In this document: in pieces, positions 45,680-57,370 of the stretch
Position numbering within the stretch: the stretch's first letter is position 1
Layout of the letters: every line of letters begins with the position of its first letter
Assembly: GCF_002127325.2 (NCBI RefSeq)
Contig: NC_035443.2
Span: forward strand, 145,342,073-145,406,072
Reading direction: 5' to 3'
DNA length: 64,000 nt
Origin: Helianthus annuus
Lineage: Eukaryota > Streptophyta > Magnoliopsida > Asterales > Asteraceae
Position numbers and translations under genes: made by a program
The notes under the pieces: generated by a model
Database searches by the model: none
Told to the model about the DNA's origin: nothing
Seen by the model: only the letters and a program-made list of their open reading frames with translations

Positions 45680-46999
45680 ATGTCGTCATCCGGACAACGA
45701 ACCCCACTTACTCGCCAAGAAAAGAGAGACCGACGCCTCGCTGCTATCATCTCCAAGCAAGTGGCGAAAGCCGTGAGTGAGGTGTATGAAAATGCCAGAA
45801 AAACGTCTGAAGAATCCCGAGCTGAAAACCCTAAGGATTCAAGCAAGGCTGCTTTCAGCTTCAAGCAGTTCAAAGCATGCGGACAAAAAGAGTTCACTGG
45901 CGAAGATGGTCCTACAGCCATGTTTCACTGGTTCGACTCAGTCGAAGTCACTCTGCGCCAGAGCGGATGTCCTAAACATCTCCGCACTCTCAATGCTACA
46001 GGCGTCTTCCAGTCCCGTGCTCTAGACTGGTGGACGGCCGAACGAAACAAGCGCGGAAATGATGCAGCGTACGAGCTAACATGGGAGGAGTTAAAGGCAA
46101 TCATGATCGACGAATTCTGCCCTCCTCATGAACGCCAAAAGCTGGAGGACGAGTTCTGGGGAATCAAGCAGAAGGATGGAGACAACGCTGCCCTCACTGC
46201 TCGCTTCAAGCAGCATAGCATCATATGTCCCGATCAAGTCAAGACCTTAGATCAAGCTATCAAGAAGTACATTCGAGCCCTGCCCGACTGTGTAGCCGAC
46301 TTTGTTCACGCCGCCAAGCCAGCAACTATCAAAGAGACTTACCTACTCGCCGCTGAGATCAACGACAAGCGAGTGAAGTCTGGTTTTTGGGATAAGCAAA
46401 CCAAGTCTCTGCACCAAGCCACTGCAGCACCCACCGACCCATCTGCTCAATCCTCCAACTCATCGAGAAGAAAGAAGAAGAACAACAACAGCTCCAGCAA
46501 CAAGAGCTGTGCTGCCGTGACAAACGCCACTCCTCTACAAGCTGTACCAGCTCAGCAGCAGCAGCACCCTCGCTCAGCTCCAGTGATCAATGCACCGCCA
46601 GCAAAGCGTGCATACACAGGCCCTCACCCACTCTGCCCAACGTGTTCGTATCATCATCCAGTGGGTCTAGCCTGTCGTTTTTGCGCTCACTGCAACCTCT
46701 ACAGTCATTTCATTGCGAACTGTCGCTATGGTCCCCGTCAAGCCCCAGTTCAAGCTACTGTCAACCAAGCTCTACTCCCCGCCCCTCCAGGCCAACAAGA
46801 AGCTCAAGCACCTGCAGTTAATGCTCGAGTCTGCTTTGCATGTGGTGATCCTAACCACTTTGCAAACAGGTGCCCGAACAGGGTGGTTAAGCAAGAGCCC
46901 CAGCAGCCCCCAGCAGCAACAACAGCAGCCTCAGCAACAGCAGCAAGCAGCCCATGCCCGAACCTTCAACATCAATGTCCGTCAGGCTCAGGCGGATAA
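45680..46999 (+). CDS. gag: Element X Gag (Tekay type), runs out of frame at its end
   Basis: The ATG at 45680 is chosen because the upstream in-frame codon is TTG. The Gag core is recognisable at about residues 55-230 ([35 protein letters not shown]). A basic Asn/Ser/Lys-rich linker follows, then two Cys clusters: [15 protein letters not shown] near 320-335, and the CCHC knuckle [14 protein letters not shown] near 390. After residue about 410 the frame departs from the polyprotein frame. The extra base is in a C5 run at 46907-46911, so the last ~30 residues are out-of-frame. Whether this is a mutation or a frameshift site is not decidable here. The homopolymer favours mutation. Confidence 0.85.
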   Translation: MSSSGQRTPLTRQEKRDRRLAAIISKQVAKAVSEVYENARKTSEESRAENPKDSSKAAFSFKQFKACGQKEFTGEDGPTAMFHWFDSVEVTLRQSGCPKHLRTLNATGVFQSRALDWWTAERNKRGNDAAYELTWEELKAIMIDEFCPPHERQKLEDEFWGIKQKDGDNAALTARFKQHSIICPDQVKTLDQAIKKYIRALPDCVADFVHAAKPATIKETYLLAAEINDKRVKSGFWDKQTKSLHQATAAPTDPSAQSSNSSRRKKKNNNSSSNKSCAAVTNATPLQAVPAQQQQHPRSAPVINAPPAKRAYTGPHPLCPTCSYHHPVGLACRFCAHCNLYSHFIANCRYGPRQAPVQATVNQALLPAPPGQQEAQAPAVNARVCFACGDPNHFANRCPNRVVKQEPQQPPAATTAASATAASSPCPNLQHQCPSGSGG

Positions 47000-48662
47000 C
47001 AACGTGGTTAATGGTACATTCCTTGTGAATGATATTTATGCATTATGTTTGTTTGATACTGGAGCCGATAACTGCTTTGTGTCGTTTGAATTCGAGAAGC
47101 TCCTTAGTCGTAAGCGCTCTTATATGTCCTCGTCATTCGAAGTCGAAGTCGCTACGGGAAGAACTATTGCCGTTAATTCAGTACTCCGTGATTGTACTCT
47201 CGAACTCAACAATCACATCTTTCCAATCGACCTTATTCCAATGCAACTCGGAAGCTTCGATGTCATAATAGGCATGGACTTTCTTCGCGAAAACCATGTT
47301 GAAGTTGTGTGCTTCGAAAAGATGATCCGATTCTCGCTCGCGAATGGTGACCTATTGTGTGTGTACGGTGAAACAGCGTCAAAAGGTCTCAAGCTTATGT
47401 CGTGTATTCAAGCCAGCAAGTATCTCCGCAAGGAATACCGAGCCTTCTTGGCCAACATTGTAGTAGCGGAGAAGGGAAAGAAAAAGAAAGTTGAAGTCAA
47501 AGACGTTCCAGTGGTTCGTGAATTTCCTCAGCTGTTCCCTGACGATCTTCCCGGACTACCATCAAGTCGTGATATCGACTTCCGCATCGACCTCATTCCT
47601 GGAGCTAACCCCGTTGCCAAAGCCCCTTACCGACTCGCACCATCCGAAATGCGGGAACACTCGAACCAACTCCAGGAATTACTCGAAAAAGGCTTTATTC
47701 GCCCAAGCACCTCTCCTTGGGGCGCGCCAGTCCTTTTCGTCAAAAAGAAGGACGGGTCGTTCCGGATGTGCATCGACTACCGGGAATTGAATAAGCTAAC
47801 CATCAAGAACCGATACCCCTTGCCCCGAATTGACGATTTGTTTGATCAGCTACAAGGTGCATCATGTTTCTCGAAGATCGACTTACGCTCAGGCTACCAT
47901 CAATTGCGGATTCAAGAGGAAGACATCCCCAAAACCGCTTTTCGAACCCGTTATGGCCATTACGAATTTGTTGTTATGCCTTTTGGTCTAACCAACGCAC
48001 CCGCGGTTTTTATGGACCTGATGAATCGCGTGCGTAAGCCTTATCTTGACCGTTTCGTCATCGTATTCATCGACGATGTCTTGATTTATTCCAAAACGAA
48101 AGCCGAACACGCGCAACATCTACGTTTGGTTCTCGAGTTACTTCAGGGGAACCAACTCTTTGCCAAGTTCTCCAAGTGCGAATTCTGGTTAGAGGAGGTT
48201 CAGTTTCTGGGTCACATCGTGAATAGTCAGGGTATCCATGTCGATCCTGCGAAGATTGAAGCTGTCAAAAGCTGGATTACGCCAAAGAACCCGTCAGAAG
48301 TTCGTTCTTTTCTCGGACTAGCGGGCTATTATCGACGATTCATTGAAGGATTCTCCAAGATCGCTGTGCCACTTACCGCTCTTACGCATAAGGACAAGCC
48401 TTTTGTGTGGGGAAACGCACAAGAGACTGCCTTCCAAACCCTCAAGCATATGTTGTGCAACGCTCTGATTCTTACGCTGCCCGACGGAAGTGACAACTTC
48501 ATTGTCTACTGTGATGCTTCTAACCTTGGTCTTGGCTGTGTCCTCATGCAGCGAGACAAGGTTATAGCCTACGGATCTCGTCAGCTCAAGATCCACGAGA
48601 AGAACTATACAACCCATGACCTCAAGCTAGGCGCGGTTGTCTTTGCATTGAAGATTTGGTGA
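46912..48662 (+). pseudogene. pol: Element X protease-RT-RNase H, ends at nonsense codon
   Basis: Frame +3, one base off gag. It begins with a Gln-rich linker, then protease [11 protein letters not shown] near 47055 and GMDFL near 47273. RT has CIDYRELNK near 47769 and the [10 protein letters not shown] catalytic motif near 48068. RNase H starts [11 protein letters not shown] near 48507. The frame stops at TGA 48660-48662 inside RNase H, where Y has an Arg codon, so CGA to TGA (a CpG transition) is likely. Stretches before 46912 that are open in this frame are gag read out of frame. Confidence 0.88.
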
Positions 48663-50315
48663 CACTACCTGTATGGCACTAGGTGTACGATCTACACTGA
48701 TCACAGGAGTTTACAACACATCTTTAATCAAAGAGAGCTTAATATGCGTCAACGCCGATGGGTAGAACTTCTCAACGATTACGACTGTGAGATTCGTTAT
48801 CACCCAGGCAAGGCGAATGTGGTTGCTGACGCGCTCAGCAGAAAGAGTTACGTGCTCAGTACCCGAAACATCCAAGCCCAACACAATCTCGAAACCCTTA
48901 TCCGCGAAGCTCAACATGCTTGCTTTAACGAGCGTACGTTGAAGAAAGAAAGGATCTATCACGATGGAGCTCAGTTAGTAAGCAAATCAAATGGGATATT
49001 CTATTATCTGGACCGAATTTGGATCCCTAAACGGACCAATTTGCGAAAGATTATCATGAATGAAGCCCATAAATCCCGATACTCCATTCATCCCGGTGCT
49101 GACAAGATGTACCAGGACCTTCGCTATAAGTACTGGTGGCCCGGCATGAAACGAGATATCGCCCTCTACGTTGGAAGTTGTTTAACTTGCGCAAGAGTCA
49201 ATGCTGAACATCAAAGACCTTCTGGCTTACTCGAACAACCGCCGATACCTATATGGAAGTGGGAGAGTATAGCTATGGATTTCATAACAAAACTCGCGCC
49301 CACGCCATCAGGTCACGACAGTATTTGGGTCATAGTCGATCGTCTAACGAAATCAGCCCACTTTTTGCCGATACAGGAAGACTACAAGGTGGAACGACTA
49401 GCCCAAATCTACAATGACGAGATCATTCGTAATCATGGTACGCCTCGTGACATCATTTCAGATCGTGACGCTCGGTTCACTTCGCGATTGTGGGAAACGT
49501 TTCAAGCGGCCCTTGGTACGTCGCTTAATCTGAGTACTGCACTCCATCCTCAAACCGACGGACAGACTGAAAGAATGATCCGTACTCTTGAAGACATGCT
49601 CCGAGCGTGTGTCATAGATTTTGGTGGTAGTTGGAACAAACACCTGCCATTGGTGGAATTCTCGTACAATAACAGCTATCATGCCAGCATTCAAATGGCA
49701 CCTTTCGAGGCTTTGTATGGTAGAAGATGTCGATCGCCTATTGTGTGGCACGAGATCGGTCACTCGCAACTTACCGGTCCCGAGATTCTACAAGAAACGA
49801 CTGACAAAATCCACCAGATTCGAGACAACTTGGTGAAAGCTCAGAACAGACAGAAAAGTTACGCCGATAAAAGACGCAAGCCCCTTGAATTTGAAGTTGG
49901 TGACTACGTACTCCTAAAGGTATCACCTTGGAAGGGTGTAGTACGATTCGGCAAGAAAGGGAAACTCGCGCCTCGATATGTTGGACCTTTTAGGATTCTG
50001 GAAAGGATCGGAAAAGTCGCCTACAGACTCGAACTACCGGAGGAACTCAGTAACGTCCACCCGACTTTCCACGTCTCTAACCTCCGAAAATGCCTTGCTG
50101 ACCATGATCTAATCGTACCACTCGACGATCTTCAGGTCAACGAAACGTTACACTTCATGGAAAAGCCTGTCGAAATCATGGATCGCCAAACCAAGCAACT
50201 CAGGCGCTCTCGCATCCCGATCGTGAAAGTCCGATGGGAAGGCAAACGAGGCGCGGAGTTCACTTGGGAACTCGAAAGCGACATGAAGGCCAAGTACCCG
50301 CAGTTGTTTAAATAA
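48663..50315 (+). pseudogene. pol: Element X RNase H end, integrase and chromodomain-like tail
   Basis: Same frame as the previous part, after one nonsense codon. RNase H ends with TDHRSL near 48700. The integrase zinc finger is at about 49090-49205 ([18 protein letters not shown]). Catalytic positions lie in AMDFITKL (about 49273), [10 protein letters not shown] (about 49458) and [10 protein letters not shown] (about 49545). A GPY/F-like [12 protein letters not shown] lies near 49957. [15 protein letters not shown] near 50225 is the chromodomain-derived tail typical of Tekay. No further lesion is seen in this part. Confidence 0.9.
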
Positions 50316-50368
50316 ATAGATCTGAAGCATCAAATTGGTAAATCACGGCGTTGTGTAGCCTTCGACCT

Positions 50369-50403
50369 AATTTCGGGACGAAATTCCCTAAACAAGGGGA
50401 GGC
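50369..50403 (+). other. PPT-proximal stem-loop and PPT of element X
   Basis: Arm AATTTCG, loop GGA and the complementary arm at 50369-50385, then AAACAAGGGGAGGC directly before the 3' LTR. Eighteen bases separate stem and LTR. The pol stop is about 55 nt upstream. Confidence 0.8.
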
Positions 50404-53138
50404 TGTAACACCCCGTGTTTTCGAATGTCAAAGTCAAAGTCCAAGCCAACTTTGACTTCTTTGACTGTTAATGTTCGTTTTACTTTTGTATTATGTGGAG
50501 TAAGTGTTGTATATAATGAAATGATCGAATGTTTAATCAATGCGACCGATTTACGACTGTGAATAGTAGGAAGTAACAATTTGCGATAAAGTTAATCAAT
50601 CAATAATGAAGCTAATCGATTCATCAATCGAACTCGAGACTCGAATTATGCGAACTCTGGTGTTATTATACTTGTGTGTGTGCCTTATGTGTTACTTGTG
50701 CGTGTTTGCTTATATGTTTGGTGTGGTATTCAAGCGAATTAATCAAAAATCGAATCGAAACTCGAAAGGCAATCGAACTTAATCGAAACCGACATCGAAA
50801 CGTGACTTATAGAAGATTGTATGCTAGATATAGTAGTTGGGACTGAAAGTAATTTGACTAGGAACTCTATCGTATTCATATCATCGTCCATCGAAATCAA
50901 AACATCGAAAATCGTCACGAATTACTTAAAATGTGTCGCGGATCGAACAGGAGGCATCCTGATCGAACAGGCCAGCCGATCGGCTAGCATCTTCCTAGCC
51001 GATCGAGCAGCCCATTCGATCGGAGCTCCTGGCCGATCGGCTGCCACTTTCCCCTTTTGGAGCCTATAAATAGGGCTGTCATTGTCACACTTTCCATTTT
51101 TGGAAAGCTCTGACCGAACCAACCTTCTTCTTCACCTTTTCTCAGATTTCTCTCAACTCCGGTAAGTTTTCACTCTAATTCTTGTACGTTTTCGATCATT
51201 GCATGATTCTACACCTTTCTATCTTTCAAAACTCGATTTCTAACCGTGAAATCATCAAGATCTAAGTGCTCTTGGGTGATGTCATCATAGTGTTCTTCAA
51301 GAACACCAAACTTTGGCCTCATTCAACCATGAATAGCTTAGATCTGACCGATTTCCACATAAACAAACTAAGATTCTTACAAATCTTAACATTTTTATGA
51401 ATAACTTCCAACTTTCTTCAACCTTTGACACTCAAAACCTTAAAACCAGTAGAAACAGAGCTTGAACCGGCTAACTAATCATTCTAACCGTTAAGAGGTT
51501 CAAGATCCGGATTCTAAATACAAGGTTCACCGACGATGGGTTAAACTCTAAACCGACGTTCCGAACCGTTCATCTGCCGAACTTGGGTGATTCCTGTCCG
51601 AGCCGAAGAAACGAGTAGGAACGGAGGATATCATAGTTCAACTCGTTATCAAACTACCTCGATATGGCAACAAGTGAACAAACAGCCAAGTGTTAGACGA
51701 AAGGCCGACCAGGTCAGAAATGCTGGCCGAACGGCTAGGCTGTTCAAACAGCCCAGCCGATCGGACATACCAGCCGATCGGCCGGGCCAGCCGATCGGCT
51801 AGCACATGGTTCCACACTTTTCAATTTTTATGAAGTATGCTATTGACGAAGTGATGTTCGATCGAATACGCTACTCGATTGGTAAACATTACTATTCGGA
51901 TCATGAGATACTATGCTTCAACACTTAATCGTTTTCACAACTCGTTTGTAGTAGGGAATGCCATCCGATCGAACTGTCTGTTCGATCGAGTGACATCCTG
52001 TTGAGAACCACTTCAAAATTCCCAGCCGATCGATTAAGCCGGCCGATCGAACGGACCGTTCGATCGATTGACCAGAAAGGTAAGGACATTTTAGTGTTCT
52101 CATATACTACAACAAAAACTTCAAAAGTTCAAATCCTCAAACACAAATACACCAGAGGAAGAAACAATCCACTCGAATGGCCCAGCCGATCGAGCCTACC
52201 GGCCGATCTAACAGGACTGTCCAATCGGATATACCAGCCGACCGAACAGCCCGCTCGATCGAACCTGTCGTTCGATCGACCAGCCTATTCGATCCATCCA
52301 TACTTGTTTGCATTTCCACGTTACTCATTGTTGTGCTATCGAACTATTCAGGCTAATCTTACTCTCAGCGCTCCCTTCAATCCATAATCAATCACTGTGA
52401 GTATACTCGAACCCTTTTTGCTTTAGCACTTTTGGGTGTTACATACGTTATTTATCAAATCACAATCGAACACACTATTCAAACTATTTTGAACGCTAAC
52501 CGATTGCATGTATTACGTGATTAAATGTATGCTTGTTGTTATGTTTACACGTGGAATGCTGTCTACCTGCCTTAGCAACGTAGTCCTATAGTTTGGACTC
52601 ACACCCGTTCACACGGGGGTTGTTAAGGACAATTACTTGCATGATTTACGGTGGTGATCATGTAGTGCGAACTATCTCGGACAGTCAACCCGCAGTCGTT
52701 GGTATTGATAGGTCCATGTCGATAATTAACAAGCTTCATTTCCCTCTGTGTACGTGCTGGTTATGCGTAAACTATTCGAACTCTATATGCTACTATCAAA
52801 CTTGTATGCTCACCTTTACATTATATGTATTGACTTTATTTTAACGTATGTGACAGGTGTTTAGGATGCTTACTTGCTTTCTCTGCTGTGAAATCGAGGC
52901 TAGGAAAGAGTCTAGAAACCAAGACAATTTATATTTATGTGTTTAAATCTGAGTTGTCGGAACATGTTTTGTTTAAAGGATATCTATGTCTGTAATAACT
53001 AGATTTATCTTATGGGTCACGGTATGGGACGTGATATTTAAACTATTTGGTAATAATAGTTGTTATGGAATTTCTTTGAACAATCTGTTTCGCTCAGTGC
53101 CGCGCCCCGATGATTCCGCCATCGGTTGGGGTGTGACA
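50404..53138 (+). repeat. Element X 3' LTR (complete)
   Basis: 2735 bp, TGTAACACC...GTGTGACA. TATAAATA is at 51065-51072 and a GTAAGT donor-like site at 51162. GCCGATCGGC palindromes lie upstream of the TATA box. Three CGATCGAAC-N5-GTTCGATCG-type inverted repeats occur near 51966, 52044 and 52255. Confidence 0.93.
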
Positions 53139-53883
53139 TTTGACTTGGTTTATACGAGGACTTTTTGACAATTGGTTTAAACATGGATTTTATACATTGG
53201 CGGTTTGTTTAACTGATTTAAGTAACGAGACATGTAATATGATACAAGTCTGGTGGATACGCCGCTGGTACTTCCTATATATAAGTGTTTGTATGGTATT
53301 ACATATCGTAGCGTTATTCGAATCATTTCAATTTAGACGAATAACATTTTATACAAATAACATATCTTCCACAAGACATTGCTTTACAAACAACTTCTTT
53401 TACCCAACTCATTTTACTTGGTTACTTATTTAACCATGTATTATTCTTTTACATATACATATCATCTGATCTTATCGCTTTTCAAATGATTTACAAAACA
53501 AAACAATTTACAAGGTTCATGACTGACTGTTATTAAACGTTCTCTTTAAACTCAAGTCATGAATCCCATTTTCACAAAACCTATGTATCTCACAGGCATT
53601 TTTATGCTGACGTACCTACTTTCACATGTGTTTTCAGGAGCTATCGCTTAGGAAGATTATCATGACACTAGGGCGGACCTGTGCCTTAGAGACTTAAAAT
53701 GAAGATAGAACTAGTTTAATTGTGTCCTGAACTCTTTATTTCCTGTTTTTGAGACAATGTAACGCTCTTGTTGATAAATAAAATATAACTTTGTATGACA
53801 TGGTTGTGAAACAATTAATTCTGTTACAACACTCCCCGACGTTTCCGCCACGTTTGGTTGTTCCACGTGGTCGTGGTGTGAAA
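53139..53883 (+). repeat. Element V 5' LTR, right part
   Basis: Continuation of the V LTR after X, containing the GGATACGCCGCTGG-type segment that also occurs in element T near 61600. An AAATAAAAT-like polyadenylation region lies near 53777. It ends TCGTGGTGTGAAA, where TGTGACA is expected. Confidence 0.7.
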
Positions 53884-53890
53884 GAAGAGT

Positions 53891-53903
53891 TGTTATCAGA
53901 GCC
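53891..53903 (+). other. Degenerate primer binding site of element V
   Basis: TGTTATCAGAGCC differs from the initiator tRNA-Met PBS by one base (G to T at position 3). Confidence 0.75.
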
Positions 53904-54491
53904 AATGGTTATTAGTAATTAGGTTATTAGTAATACTTTGACCTAGACTATAACTTTCTAGGACCCTAACACAAGTTATCTTGTGTTTAGATTTTTTAAA
54001 ACATGCACTTCACCTATCCTTAGGTGATAACCACAACGAGAACATCGATTCCGAATCCGCTTTGAAAATTAATCATCTGTTCTAGGATGATTGATTACTA
54101 GGTTTTGAACCCTCTGTTATAAGGTTTTGAACCCCTTTGAATTTTCAAAAATCTCGTCAAAGTTTTGGGTTTTAATAGTGTGAACACGTGCGAACTGGAA
54201 GAGTGAATGCCTGTACCCTGAGTTTTCTGTCTAAGGCTAGAGTGTTCATACAAATCCACATAATCGGACCAGTAACTCTTACTTGGGAACTCTCGGGGTG
54301 AGTGTTCACTTATAGGCGAACATGTCTTCGCGATACATTATTTTTGACCCATTTACTTTGATTAGACACTGTGTGTCGCTTGTTTGCTTTGCGATGCGTA
54401 ACCACCATCTTTGCTTTTGTTGAAATTGTTTCACCTTATTCTCTTCATCCAATCATCTCACTCGTTTCCTTTCATGTTTTCCTCTTTTAGA
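53904..54491 (+). other. Leader of element V with acceptor-like site before gag
   Basis: Contains small inverted repeats (AATCATC...GATGATT near 54071-54094, ACCTA-TCCT-TAGGT near 54012) and a repeated GGTTTTGAACCC. It ends in a long pyrimidine tract TTTTCCTCTTTTAG (AG at 54489-54490), one base before the gag ATG. Confidence 0.55.
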
Positions 54492-55181
54492 ATGCCTCCT
54501 CGACGCGAAAACCAGATAGCGACTGCCGAACTGGTAGAAATTATTGCGCAGCAAATGGCTGCTCAATTCCCAAATCTCTTTGCTCAATGGAACCAAGCCA
54601 ACAACAACAACAATGCTCCATGCAATTTCAAGAATTTTAACTCAGCTAAACCACTCAAGTTTAGTGGTTCTGAGGGAGCAACTGGGCTTCTTCAATGGTT
54701 CGAGAGCATTGAGAGTACTTTCCGTCACGTGCAGTGTCCTGACAATCGCAAGGTCGAGTTTTCCTCAAGTGTGTTTCAGAAGAGGGCTCTTACGTGGTGG
54801 AACGGGGTAATGAGTGACCGTGGTGCAGAAGTTGCTCTAGCGCAGACATGGGCTGAACTTAGGGCCCTTATAATGAGGGAGTTCTGTCCTCGTCATGAAC
54901 AGCGAGCTTTGGAGAAAGAGTTTGATGACTTAAAGCAATACAGTGGCGAGCACCGGGCATATACTGATAGGTTTGAGGAGTTGAGTCTGCTTTGCCCGGC
55001 AATGGTTGCCCCACTCGACAAGGCTATCGAAAGGTACACCGACGGCCTACCTGACTCAGTACAAGACATCATTACTGGTAGTAACCCTACCACACTCCGT
55101 CAGGCGATCGAGTTAGCAGCAACACTGACTGAGTCACAGATTCGAAAGGGAAAGCTGCACAAAAAGGGTGACGAGGGTAAG
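54492..55181 (+). pseudogene. gag: Element V Gag, N-terminal part, cut by LTR C
   Basis: Begins MPPRRENQIA. An upstream in-frame extension is only translated pyrimidine tract, so 54492 is preferred. The Gag core has FSGSEGATGLLQWFES, LTWWNGVM and REFCPRHEQRALEKEF, then the ELAATLTE segment that precedes zinc knuckles in Tekay Gags. It is truncated before the knuckles by the X-family LTR at 55182. The preceding GTAAG is the probable TSD copy. Confidence 0.85.
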
Positions 55182-56483
55182 TGTAACACCCCGTGTTTTC
55201 GAATGTCAAAGTCAAAGTCAAAGTCCAAGTCAACTTTGACTTTCTTTGACTGTAGATAGTCGATTTTGTGTTTTAGTTGTATTATGTGGAGTAAGTGTTG
55301 TAATCAGCAAGAACCGAAGTAATCGAATGTGTTTTAAACGCGAACCGATCTACGACTGTGAATGATAGGAAGTAACAATGCGATAAAGATAGCCAATCAG
55401 TAATCAAACCAATCTAACAATCAATCGAACTCGAGACTCGAATTATGCGAATTATGGTATCATTATATGTGTGTGTGTGCCTTATGTGTTACTTGTGCGT
55501 GCTTACTTTATGTTTGGTGTGGTATTCAAGCAAATCAATCGAAAATCGAATCGAAACTCGAAAAGCAATCGAACTCAATCGAAACCGACATCGAAACGTG
55601 ACTTATAGAAGATTGTATGTTAGATATAGTGGTTGGGATTAAAAGTAATTTGACTAGGAACTCTATCGTATCCGTATCATCGTCCATCGAATTCGAAACG
55701 TCGAAAATCGTCGCAAAATACTCAAAGTGCGTGGCGGATCGAACAGGAAGCATCCTGATCGAACAGGCCAGCCGATCGGCTAGCATCTTGCCAGCCGATC
55801 GAGCAGCCCACTTGATCGGAGCTCCCAGCCGATCGGCTGCCACTTTCCTTTTTTGGAAGCCTATAAATAGGGCTGTCATTGCCATACTTTCCATTTTTGG
55901 AAAGCTCTGACCGAACCAGCTATCTTCTTCACCTTTTCTCAAATTTCTCTCAATCCCGGTAAGTTTTCACTCTAATTCTTGTACGTTTTTGATCATTACT
56001 TGATTCTACACCTTTCTATCTTTCAAAACTTGAATTCTAACCGTAAAATCACCAAGATCTAAGTGTTCTTGGGTGATGTCATCATGGTGTTCTTGAAGAA
56101 CTTCAAACTTTGGCATCATTCAACCATGAATAGCTTAGATCTAACCGATTTCCACATAAACAAGTTAAGATCCGTCATAGATCTAAACATTTTCATGATG
56201 TAAAGGATTGAAAGAAGGATTTCCAACTTTCTTTCAACTCTTTTACACTCAATGCTTTCAAACCGATAGAAACGGAACTTGCACCGGCTAACTAATCATT
56301 CAAATAGTTAAAAGGTTCAAGACTCAGATTCTATGGACAAGGTTCACCGATTTCGGGTTAAACTCTAAAACCGACATTCCGAACCGTTCACCGGCCGGAC
56401 TTGGGTGATTCCTGTTCGAGCCAAGGAAACAAGTAGGAACAGAGGTTATCATAGTTCAACACGTTGTCAAGTTACCTTGAAAG
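55182..56483 (+). repeat. Element C: partial X-family LTR inserted in V gag
   Basis: Starts TGTAACACCCCGTG as the X 3' LTR does and follows it with clear divergence to 56483, where element T is inserted (TSD GAAAG at 56479-56483). TATAAATA is at 55862-55869 and the GTAAGT site at 55959, with the same 97-nt spacing as X. Whether it is a 5' LTR of a full element or a solo LTR cannot be told here. Confidence 0.88.
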
Positions 56484-57220
56484 TGTAATGCCTCGCTTTT
56501 TCGTAATTTTCCTAAATTAGAAAGCTCGTCTTATATATCTATTTTTGGAAACCCTTCTTCTTTTAGAATCGTATTTCGTTTTATAACCATTGTAAATCAG
56601 AGACTTTGATCGTAATAAAAATTGGTCTTTTGTGTGAAATATTCGTCGTTCATACATGTTTATACATTGTTAGATGCAAACACTTGATTATTACGTTCCC
56701 GATACACGCAACCTATACTTTTATTTTATTATTATACAAAATTACTTCTTAACTTTATGTTATATTTGTAAATTAAACGTTGACATATAAGCTACATTAT
56801 TATATTTAGTAATCATATATTAGTATTAGATAATATGCCAATAGTCCCAAAAAAAAAAAAAAAACAATATTTATTTAAACACCGAATGCCTCCACCATTT
56901 CATATTCTTTTTGTAGAAATAATTTTTTCATACAAAAATAAATAAATAAAAATATGCGTGACCTTTAATAAGAAAAAGGTTACCGTTATTTAATGGTACA
57001 AATCTAGTTAATATCAACAAGGGACTATATTGGTAAAAAAAAAAAAAGAAGAAGAAAGAAACTCAGCAAATGTGCGGCCATGTGACCAATCCCAACATTC
57101 TTTATTTCCAGCCATACTTTGGCCCATTTTATCTATTCTCTAAGTTGTGGACTTAAGTTATGATAGAAAAACTTTTCAAACATTAATAAGCTAATAAAAA
57201 AAAGAGAATGATGGCTGAAA

Positions 57221-57370
57221 ATGGCCATGTTGGCGCCAACTTTGCTTCACAACCGTGAAGATCAGCCAATGGCTGATTATTATTTGTTGTTGTTTTTTTT
57301 TAATACTTAAACTCTCACCTAATAATCTTAATTACTTACCTAACTCAACCCTAATCTTTCCCTATAAATA
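57221..57370 (+). promoter_or_regulatory. Element T promoter: four adjacent inverted repeats and TATA box
   Basis: Almost every base of 57221-57277 is in an inverted repeat: ATGGCCAT, GTTGGCGCCAAC, CTTCAC-AACC-GTGAAG, and ATCAGCC-AAT-GGCTGAT. TATAAATA follows at 57363-57370. The block is fully conserved in the 3' LTR (63213-63269, TATA at 63354-63361). Confidence 0.65.

Larger units (their letters stand above)
9954..53138 (+). mobile_element. Element X: Tekay chromovirus-type Ty3 retrotransposon, interrupted by Y
   Basis: 5' LTR at 9954-11672 plus 43804-44680, PBS at 44684, gag-pol at 45680-50315, PPT, and 3' LTR at 50404-53138 (2735 bp). Gag, protease, RT, RNase H and integrase run in Ty3 order, with a C-terminal chromodomain-like tail. 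The 5' LTR lacks its first 138 bp, so no TSD can be read on the left. By eye the LTRs differ at about 1.5-2% of positions. Its coding region carries one frameshift and one nonsense codon. The 32-kb insertion Y lies in its 5' LTR. Confidence 0.88.
7790..55181 (+). mobile_element. Element V: old Tekay-type Ty3 element, 5' portion only
   Basis: Composite of LTR 7790-9953 plus 53139-53883, a degenerate PBS (53891-53903), a leader and gag (54492-55181). X is inserted in its LTR and an X-family LTR in its gag. Its remaining internal region and 3' LTR are not in the window. A mutated LTR terminus (TGTGAAA rather than TGTGACA) and a G-to-T change in the PBS fit an old, inactive copy. The start coordinate is approximate. 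Confidence 0.65.
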
